From Camellia lanceoleosa (lineage: Eukaryota > Streptophyta > Magnoliopsida > Ericales > Theaceae): a stretch of 64,000 nucleotides of DNA. The notes under the pieces are model-generated. The model did not search any database, was not told where the DNA came from, and saw nothing but the letters and a program-made list of their open reading frames with translations. The translations under genes and the position numbers were made by a program. The stretch covers positions 80,381,551 to 80,445,550 of the forward strand of contig CM045761.1 of NCBI GenBank assembly GCA_025200525.1. The letters run 5' to 3'. Shown piece after piece: positions 56,527 to 64,000 of this stretch; within the stretch, counting starts at the first letter, position 1, and each line of letters begins with the position of its first letter.

Positions 56527-57126
56527 CTACAAAATCTCCTCATCTGGGAATAGATACTCTACTGCTTCATCTCCCTCTACAAGGTGGTCTGCCAAAAATT
56601 CTATTACTGCTCTCCTTTTGACGGACTTACGAGTGATGTACTTGAGGTCAAACTCGAAGAGAAGAAGAAACCAACGAGCTAGCCTACCTGTAAGCCCCGA
56701 TTTCTCAAAGAGATATTTGATGGGATCTAATCTCGAAACCAGAATTACGGAGTGAGCTAACAGGTAGTGTCTCAACTTCCTAGTGGTCCAAACCAAAGCT
56801 AAGTAAGCTTTTTCTAGGGGAGTGTAGCGGGTCTCGTAATCTGGCACCTTCTTGTTCAGGTAGTAGATGGCCTTCTCCACCTTAGCTTCTGATTCTTGTG
56901 CTAACATGCACCCCATGGTTGAATCTATCACCGATAGATACAGGATCTGTGGTTTTCCCAGCTCTGGCGACGATAAGACAGGTGGATTCTGAAGGTACTG
57001 CTTGACTTGTTCGAAAGCGAACTGACATAGATCATCCCATCGAAACTTCTTTTCCTTTTTCAAGAGACCAAATAGTAGTCCACAAGCCAAGGTTAATTTT
57101 AAGATAAACTGTCTTATGAATTGCAC
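56527..57126 (-). pseudogene. Element C RNase H (first) and connection
   Basis: KKFRWDDLCQFAFEQVKQYL and VLSSPELGKPQILYLSV lead into the RNase H core (KAIYYLNKKVPDYETRYTPL, RKLRHYLLAHSVILVSRLDP). In working copies the last block usually reads V-T-D-PL; here the Asp is replaced. The stretch is open over 200 codons. Confidence 0.82.
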
Positions 57127-58110
57127 TTTGCTTAGAAAGCCACGTACCTCATTTTCAGTCTTGGTGGTGGCATTTTTAAGATGGCTTTGATCTTGGATGG
57201 ATCCACTTCAATTCCCATTTGTGTAATTAGAAATCCTAGCATTTTCCTTGTAGTCACCCCAAAAGTGCATTTCTGTGGGTTCAACCTCAGTCTGTACTTC
57301 CTGATCCGCTTGAAGAATTTTTTCAGCGCGGTGTAGTGGCCTTCTCGCTCTTTAGATTTTACAATCATGTCATCCACATACACCTATGGATCATGTCGTG
57401 CGGGATCGTGGTTGCAACTCTCTGATATGTAGCCTCAGCGTTCTTCAACCCGAATGGCATAACTCTGTAGCAATAGGTACCCCACGGTGTGGTGAATATA
57501 GTATTCTCTCTATCTTCAGGCACCATCAAGATCTAGTTATACCCTTAAAATCCATCAATGAATGATAACAAGGCATGGCCGGTAGTAAAGTCTACCAATT
57601 CATCGATGTACGATAGTGGAAAGTCATCTTTCAGACTAGCCCTATTTAGATCTTGAAAGTTGTTGTAGACTCTGATTCTGCCAGCATTCTTTGAAACCGG
57701 AACAATATTGGCCAACCAAGTCGAATATTCAGATACCATCAAAAATCTGGCGTCAATCTGGTTGGTGACTTCTTCTTTAATCTTTAGTGCCCAATCTGGA
57801 TGAATTTTGCGAAGTTTCTTCTTAACTGGTTGGGCCTCAGGGTCAAGAGGGATCCGATGCTATACAATCTCAGGATCGATTCCAGACATGTCTTCGTAGG
57901 ACCATGCGAAAACATCTTTGAAATCTTTTAATAAAGCGATTAAACGCTCGCGCTTCTCTGAAGACAACGTGGGCCTGATCTGGACTAAGCAGGGATCCTT
58001 CTCAGTAACCACATTAATTGCAATGATCTTATCTATGCAAGGCTTAGCATGCCTCTCCTCCTCTCGGTCAATCAAGTTTTTTCAAAGCCCGAGGAATTTC
58101 TTCCTCTTCG
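57127..58110 (-). pseudogene. Element C reverse transcriptase
   Basis: The linker AWSYEDMSGIDPEIV near 57,880 is followed by a stop that fits a Gln codon. Then come RVYNNFQDLNRASLKDDFPL, LLSFIDGF, RVMPFGLKNAEATYQR and the catalytic YVDDM at about 57,368-57,380. Next are NPQKCTFGV and MLGFLITQMGIEVDP. Stops lie near 57,543 and 57,534, and one frame change lies near 57,390. The RT would copy element RNA into DNA. The catalytic motif survives but the frame does not. Confidence 0.85.
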
Positions 58111-58339
58111 TTTTAATTAAAATTTTGAAATCCTGGTCAATGCATTAAATTAACGGCACAAAGAAGTAAATGGAATATGCAACATTCATATTAAGAAGTT
58201 CTAGCTCCTCAGTTATAACAAACTCAAAAGAAAATGCAAAAAAGGACCTAGACAGGACCTTGGCACTCGGGTTACCACCCCCAAAAATTCTAGACTCAGA
58301 CTCCTCAGATGAACTCGAATCTGATTCTAACTCAATAGA
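58111..58339 (-). other. Element C gap before RT (possible Ogre-type intron position)
   Basis: No coding homology is seen. Ogre elements are known to carry an intron between protease and RT, and this gap sits there. I cannot assign splice sites with confidence. Confidence 0.3.
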
Positions 58340-59205
58340 CTAGGTGGAATCAGATTTAGGCTCATCATCCAATTCAGAACTGGCAATAAAGCCCCTCTCA
58401 AGTTTCCAAACTAGGTGTAGCGCCTCGGCTACATCCACAATGAAACCATAGTACTCTGCCACTGGTTCATCCCCGATCATAGAGATAGTAACACTATCCC
58501 CCAAGTTAACAAGCTCAGCCCTAGCATTGGAGTTCATCAGTAGGTCAACTAGTGCCATCCCCAAAAGTTCTTCCTTATCAGCATCCGAGCTTGCGTTTTT
58601 GCCTTGCCCCATAACGATTCTTGGTTGATCCTCTCATCTTTGCTATCTGACAACTGGTGATTGAAGAAGATCTTAAACCCAAGGTATCTCTTCTTTGTTT
58701 CCTGGTCAACCCACGGCTCTAGGAATCCATAGAAAGGGAAGTCTTCTCCTTGGCGAACAAAGCGTCCGTTTAGGGTTCCCTTGATCGGCTTGTGGATTAA
58801 TTCAAATTGCCTCCCAGCTTTTTTCACTTTAATTCTCTCATTCAATTCATCTTCCTTTCTCTTCCAATTCTCTGCATTTGGCTTGTATCGCAGCCTAAAA
58901 GCATAGAGGTTATGGCTTACTTCTCTAGCAACAATATTTCCTTGCCTTCCACTTCTACCTAGGCCCGATCTAGGAAGGTGTCCTTGCTTATTCATAATAT
59001 AGATAGACTGGGCACTCATATAGTTCCCCTCATCCTCTGCCACGATAGACTGCACCAACCGGGCCTCTGTCAAGGTGAACCCAGAAAGGAACACAACCTC
59101 TTCCCCATACAGTATTTCTAATAAGGGCGTGATGATTCTCGAGGGAGGATGCATTGAAGAATTGCCATAAACAATTGCAATCCCCACTTTGAATGGATAC
59201 TTCAC
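58340..59205 (-). pseudogene. Element C spacer protein between protease and RT
   Basis: Two overlapping open frames (59,205-58,549 and 58,612-58,340) encode a conserved-looking spacer. It reads GIAIVYGNSSMHPPSRIITP, then LPRSGLGRSGRQGNI (a GLG-rich segment loosely like a G-patch), then RYKPNAENWKRKEDELNERI. An acidic end follows with AEYYGFIVDVAEALHLVWKLERGF. Such a spacer is known in Ogre-type elements. Its function is not established. The frame change near 58,600 may be decay. Confidence 0.55.
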
Positions 59206-59220
59206 CAGTTAGTGCACTGT

Positions 59221-59940
59221 TTAAGAAACTGCCTTTATTTGATGTAGCCAAGGTCTGCCCAAGAGTATATTGAAGCTTGTTGGCACATCCATCACATGGA
59301 ATTCAACCTCATGTTCGGATGGGCCAATCAATATCTGGTTCCTAAAGGTCCCCATGACATCACAGTTAGTATTGTCGTAAGTTCGAATAGGTTGCGTCGT
59401 AGGCGTGAAGTCAGCTAGTTTCAAGCCTATGGCATAAGCAATCCTTGCCGGACATACGGTGATTGCAGAGCCAGTGTCCACCAACACTACCGGGATCCAC
59501 TTCTTTCGGCTTTCCAAGGTAACATACAGAGGTTTGTTGTGGTTAGCCCCTTCAGGCAGCAGTTCTTTGTCTGTAAAAGAAAATAATGGAGGAATATCCC
59601 CAGATGTGACCAAAGACACCAGTTGGTTGGTCGTGGTGTCTATAGATAGCTTGGTCTTGTTTACCACCTCTAGCAATGCTTGCCTGTGTTCACGAAAAGC
59701 CATTACTAGTCCCCAAATGGAAATATCTACCTGGATCTTCTTAAGTTGCCTTAATACTAGGTCTTCTTCTATGTCCTTCTCCTTCATCTTCTTAACCTCT
59801 TTCCCAAAGGGTTCTGCTTGATCTAGGGATGGAGGATTAAAATAACGACCACTTTTGGTCATGTGGTTAATCTTATCCGTGTACCGTGCACCATGTATTG
59901 TTAGGGGTACCGGTCTTCCACCCTTCATCAGTGTAAGCAA
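59221..59940 (-). pseudogene. Element C protease region
   Basis: The catalytic VLVDTGSAITVCP motif (near 59,470) is intact. TYDNTNCDVMG follows, then SFNILLGRPWLHQIKA near 59,260. Retroelement proteases are aspartic proteases that cut the gag-pol polyprotein as a dimer. Upstream in the same frame is a charged linker (KEVKKMKEKDIEEDLVLRQL). The stretch of 240 codons is open. Confidence 0.8.
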
Positions 59941-60415
59941 AGCTCAGATTATTGTCCTCCCACCATTCTCCTGTAGTCATTATTGGGCCATTATCGGGCT
60001 CCACTTGGATCATGTCCACGTCAGGCCCACTGTCGGCACACCGCTCCTCCTCTGCGGCTAATCCAATCTCTGCCTCTCCATACTATCTGAGTTTTCTTGA
60101 CATCTTTTCCTTGTGATCGGATTCCCATCCAGGCTTGTCAGTAATTTGGACATCACCTGCCTTGGACTTGACATCTTTTCTTTGCCTTTTCTTCTACTCC
60201 TGTGTTATTTTCCTCTGTATTTCCTCTATTCTCTCCCATTGGATCTATTCTGACGCCCGCTCCTTTTCAGTCATAGGCATGTCCTCAGCCTTGCTATTCT
60301 TACCAAGTTCCTCTCCTTTTGGATTTTTCTTCGTCTGCTCTGCTGTATCGAATTCCTCTTCGCTACTCAACCGTCTATAGCTAGATTCAGGTTGGCTCAG
60401 ATCCCACCACCCGAT
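59941..60415 (-). pseudogene. Element C gag-protease linker, broken
   Basis: It reads in fragments as a highly charged linker (for example SRRKGKEKM) with several stops. No domain is recognised. Confidence 0.45.
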
Positions 60416-60945
60416 CTAAACGCTTCCCACATCCTCTTCTTCAAAAAAATAGAGGTTCTCTAAGTTTTCCTCTATTTCTGCCTGGTCATCAAGACCTTGT
60501 TCAGGACAGTCATCCAGATTTTTCCCAGGCCCATTTTCTCCATTGGCGTTACTGCTGACCGAATCTGGTAATATGATTGCAGGCTTTGGTTGGTTAGAAG
60601 CCCCAATATACCGACTGGGGTCATACTCTTCCATGGGTAAGGGGCCCTTCTCCACAACTTGGGTGTCGAATAACCCTTCTTTTTGTGAATTTCTCTTCTT
60701 TTCAACTTCCGCCACCACAGGCTTTGATAGGGTTTCAGGTGTTATATCCATCATACACAAATTCGTGCTATCAGGAATAACCACCTGAGGTTTAGGCAAA
60801 TAAGATGGGGTGATATATATGCTGGGATTGAAAGTGGGCGGTAATGCATGGATAAGGTTGATATCTTTGGGTGGGAGAACTTGGTTGTGGACAGAGAGTG
60901 GGTTGGTGGTCACATTTGGCTTTGAGGGTGGAGTTATGATCTTAT
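60416..60945 (-). pseudogene. Element C gag C-terminal extension
   Basis: The minus strand is open for over 160 codons, with PPKDINLIHALPP, YLPKPQVVIPDS, MEEYDPSRYIGAS and an acidic end (ENLENLYFFEEEDVGSV). It directly follows the zinc-knuckle region. No enzyme motif is visible; it is likely a gag extension typical of large Tat/Ogre elements. Confidence 0.5.
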
Positions 60946-62258
60946 TGTCGATGAGATCCTAGATCTCATGATGAAGGCGATAGCAACGATCAGTGGGGTG
61001 ACCATGCTATCGATAAAATACACAGTATTGGGTGGGATCATGTTTAGCTAGAAGTAGGTTAGGGAGAGGTTGAGGGCCAAGGACTTTAAGATGCCCCTTT
61101 TCCATTAGAAGTTTGAGAGCACAGGCTGGACTTATGTGAAGAGGGGTAAAAGTTCTATATTGGTTTGGGGCTGGACTGGCCGGTTGTGAGGTTGCACCGG
61201 CGAATGGATCAGCCATCTTAGTCGTTGTGGCGACAATACTGATCTCAGCAGGCCTAGGAATAGTGCTATTGCTAGCATTGGTACTCCTAGTAAACGGTGT
61301 TTTTGCCGGCTAACTTGTTCTTTGGATAATGCCTTTCTTGAAAGCAATCTCAATTTGCACCCCAAACTCATGTAAAGCAGCAAAGACAAATAATGGCACG
61401 ACTATCATCCTCTGTAACATGTTTGGTTCAAGGTTCTGAACTACCAACTGGACTTGTTCCCTTTCTGAAGGCCTGTTTGTCATTCTGGCTGCCTTTGCCC
61501 TCCATCTTACAACAAAGTCAATGAAGGGTTTCTTGCGATTTTGAGTAGTTGCCTCTAATTCGTTGATTGTTACCACTATCTGAGTATTATAGAAATATTG
61601 ATTAACAAATCTCTCAGATATTTCTTCCTAGTTCCGTTTGGTCAAATCCTCCAGTTTGGCATACCAGATAGCTACCACGTTTGATAAGGTTTTTCCAAAT
61701 AATGACAATTTCTGGCTTGCATCAAGCCCATTGGTTTCAGGACATCTGAGAAGAGATGGACATGAACAATAGGATCTCCGCTTCCGTCAAATACGTCGAT
61801 GTGAGGCATTTTGAACTTTTCTGGCAATCTTACAGAAGCCTTGGTATAACCATCTTCAATGTTCGAGATGGAACTTGAGATTTCTTAAGCGCTTTCTCTA
61901 GCCTGGCAATTTTTATCATAGTAGGATTGATGGCATTGATGTCGAAAGGAAGAAGTCCCCTATGGGGTCGTGCCAAGGACCTGAAAGGTTGAGCTTACGT
62001 TAACATCTCTTGGGGATCCGAGACTTGAGGGTTTTTAGCTAGTGGAGGTGGATCAGGATTCGGCTTGGTAGCCAAGACCGGATGTACAGTAGATGTTGAT
62101 GCCCCAGATGGGCGTCGCATTTCAGCAATAGTCTCATCTTGAGCAGCAATTCTTTGGTTCAATGTATCTATGGTTCTTTGAAAAGCTGCCATCATAGCAG
62201 CAAACTCCTTTGCACTACTGTATGCTATTACGTGTCTGGGAGAGTTAGCTATTGGCAA
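60946..62258 (-). pseudogene. Element C gag
   Basis: It starts MPIANSPRHVIAYSS at 62,258, with a predicted coiled coil (AAFQRTIDTLNQRIAAQDE). The core is broken until 61,576, then reads RKKPFIDFVVRWRAKAARM, LEPNMLQRMIVVP and LHEFGVQIEIAF, parallel to element B's gag. The zinc-knuckle-like block at about 61,030-60,980 reads YCVFYR then a stop then HGHPTDRC. Compared with B (YCAFH), its His ligand is replaced by Tyr. Multiple stops and frame changes are present. Confidence 0.78.
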
Positions 62259-62900
62259 ACTGAGTAGGTGAGAATGGACAGGTGACTGCTGAGTGCTCTA
62301 TGCTTGCGAAAACTAATTGGTTCTTCTCCTCCAAACAACTAGTGGGAGAGAGACTAAGGCTAGTTGACCATCAACTAGATCTTGGATTATGCACTATCTA
62401 CCGGTGCGAGTCCACAAAACTTGGGGTATATTAGGTCTTTTTGAAGCTATGATTGTAAGACTACCTAGCAAAAGAAATAAAGAAAAGGACAACGATAATA
62501 AAAAATCAGACAGCACTTTAGCCCAATTTGCAACATATATGATCACAGCTGAAGTACTGTATCTCCTACTAAATTTTGCCCACAAACAGATATCAACTAT
62601 ACCAATGATCTGAAGCATTCCTATACAGTTTCACTATAAAGCACATACCAGGTAAAGAGAGCCAAAACACCCCTATGAGGGGGTAAGGTTACCCTGTCTT
62701 AGATTTGACATGATCTAGGGTTTTACTATTTCAAGCAAGTAGTTTCACAAAATCCTGCATACGGATGAGCATCCTGTCCTATATTGGAACAGTCACTATG
62801 GCTTTGCTATATGTACTAGGCCGAATGGTCAAAAGGGATACCATGGCAAGATTACCTAATATACTTCTCACACCTAATGTTATGACACAAACCTGCCCCT
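62259..62900 (-). other. Element C leader
   Basis: Untranslated leader. The block 62,656-62,845 matches element B (32,671-32,860). Similarity ends near 62,900, before a primer-binding site. Confidence 0.6.
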
Positions 62901-64000
62901 GTAGGTTAAGGTCATAACTGGCCAGAAATAATAAGATTACATATGGCCTCAGACAAAACTAAACACAGAGTATAATAGAAAAGGGGCCAAACAGAAGCAG
63001 TCTTAAAAATTTTGTCCATTAAGCTATACATACATGGTATACCAAAACAATTTCCACATATGTCATAATAACTCACACCAAAAAAATAAAATAAAATAAA
63101 CATCTTGTTTATCCAGGATCATACAAACATATGGCCAGCTGAACAGAAGGTTTATATACATAGGTGATCCAAAGGATTCGCCAAAATAGCAAAAAAGGGT
63201 GAATCAAAAGAACAAAACAAAGTCTAGTGCGTGAGACGTTCAGGCTGACTTCCACAAAAACTTGGAATCCTCTCACATTCTTCACTGAGGCTGGGGTTGG
63301 ACATCTCTTTGCTCACATACATACATATAAATAAGAGTGAGTGAAAGCCCAGTGAATAATACCAAAGTAAAGAGGTTATATGAACGAAATTCTCTAATAG
63401 GTATCATCCTTGTCAAACACAACAAACGGCCTTAGGCCCATTCATACTCTTATCAAATGTGCAAAACGACTCAGGCCTAAACATATCAAACGACCTCTAG
63501 CCCATTATATCGAGCGACATTGGGCCTAATTCGTTCATAACAAACAGCCTCGGGCCCAATCATCATATCAAATGGCCTTTGGTCCAATCATATCAAACAA
63601 CCTCTAGTAGATTATTTTCATATTCATGTATACGCGCATTTCATATTCGTGATCATATTCAAACGACCTTAGGCCTATTTATATCCTTATCAAATATATC
63701 AAATGGCCTCAGGCCCACTTCATGTTCTTCACAAACCTTATACAAAGATTTGACATAAAACATACTCGTTCATAATTCAAACCAACAAATCCATGAAGCT
63801 TATACGGAAGTAGCAGTTGGAAACTAACATACTTAAAAATATCTTTACTAAGATATTACTCATAGTGTTCCATCAATGGATTTGCCTTCGTACTTGACCC
63901 TACACATTTCATAACACATTAGGTCACAAACAATTCAATCTGTTCTTAACTTATTATTTCTCTCAGGCCTCTTTCTTATCCCTTTAGTTTATTTACAATG
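62901..64000 (-). mobile_element. Probable LTR of another retrotransposon, incomplete at the window edge
   Basis: From about 63,380 to 63,730, units of the type ATCAAACGACCTCAGGCCCA recur about nine times with 20-45-bp spacing. On the minus strand near 63,355 the phrase CACTGGGCTTTCACTCACTC resembles the TACTGGGCTGTTGGCTCAC word in the solo LTR at 4,546-6,473. I infer a Del/Tekay-like LTR inserted into element C's leader. No genes are seen and neither end is defined. Confidence 0.35.

Larger units (their letters stand above)
49747..62900 (-). mobile_element. Element C: degenerate Ogre-like retrotransposon with full pol
   Basis: On the minus strand, gag (62,258 to about 60,950) is followed by a linker, protease, a long spacer, RT, RNase H, a second RNase H and integrase, then 3' sequence with antisense ORFs. 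On the left is a block that resembles element B's LTR (about 49,790-51,160). The leader at 62,656-62,845 matches that of B. The left end is taken at TGTAGCTTTC (49,747). The right end is unclear: similarity to B's leader stops near 62,900 before any primer site or second LTR. Many stops and frame changes make it inactive. The left LTR is shorter than B's and rearranged. Confidence 0.8.

Noticed and set aside
1..64000. tRNA and rRNA genes
   Set aside because: I looked for tRNA-like A/B boxes with a cloverleaf and for rRNA core words. Only the two SINE promoters were found and neither folds as a tRNA by eye. A tRNA-scan search would settle this.

Overview
This window looks like repeat-dense nuclear DNA of a flowering plant, probably a eudicot. 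It holds Ty3/gypsy elements of the Tat/Ogre type, an L1-type LINE, tRNA-derived SINEs, Tourist-like (PIF/Harbinger) MITEs and a small hAT-type element. These lie in A+T-rich DNA with plant-style microsatellites. No intact host gene was found. The only host-like coding trace is a short relic resembling the N-terminus of an ALY/REF (THO4) mRNA-export adaptor at about 41.33-41.5 kb. The species cannot be named from the sequence.

Layout. 1-795: decayed Ty3/gypsy integrase, minus strand, cut by the window edge. 0.8-4.2 kb: A+T-rich DNA with a 99-bp duplication, foldbacks and a Tourist-like MITE. 4.2-6.65 kb: hAT-like element with an 8-bp target-site duplication (TSD), split by a probable solo LTR. 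7.1-9.8 kb: 3' part of a LINE (minus) containing a second Tourist MITE. 9.8-11.0 kb: LTR plus gag of a decayed gypsy element (minus). 11,491-39,203: element A, a complete Tat-lineage retrotransposon (plus) with matching LTRs, 5-bp TSD, gag, protease, RT, two RNase H domains, integrase and a long antisense ORF. Element B (21,040-37,536, minus) is inserted in that antisense ORF. B has 4.45-kb LTRs, an Arg-tRNA-type primer-binding site and gag, but almost no pol. 39.2-49.7 kb: A+T-rich DNA with the ALY relic, two head-to-head SINEs, a possible copia-like LTR and a long-TIR foldback carrying a GC-rich insert. About 49.75-62.9 kb: element C (minus), a degenerate Ogre-like element related to B but with a full pol, plus antisense (plus-strand) ORFs, one with a predictable intron. 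62.9-64 kb: probable LTR of another element.

How the parts relate. B and C share gag, leader and 3' non-coding sequence, so B looks like a pol-deleted relative that would need proteins from a C-type element. A, B and C all show antisense accessory coding sequence between pol and the 3' LTR. Nearly all stop codons that break A's gag-pol can be explained by C-to-T or G-to-A transitions, as expected from deamination of methylated, silenced DNA. The nesting order is explicit: B entered A after A entered the host locus.
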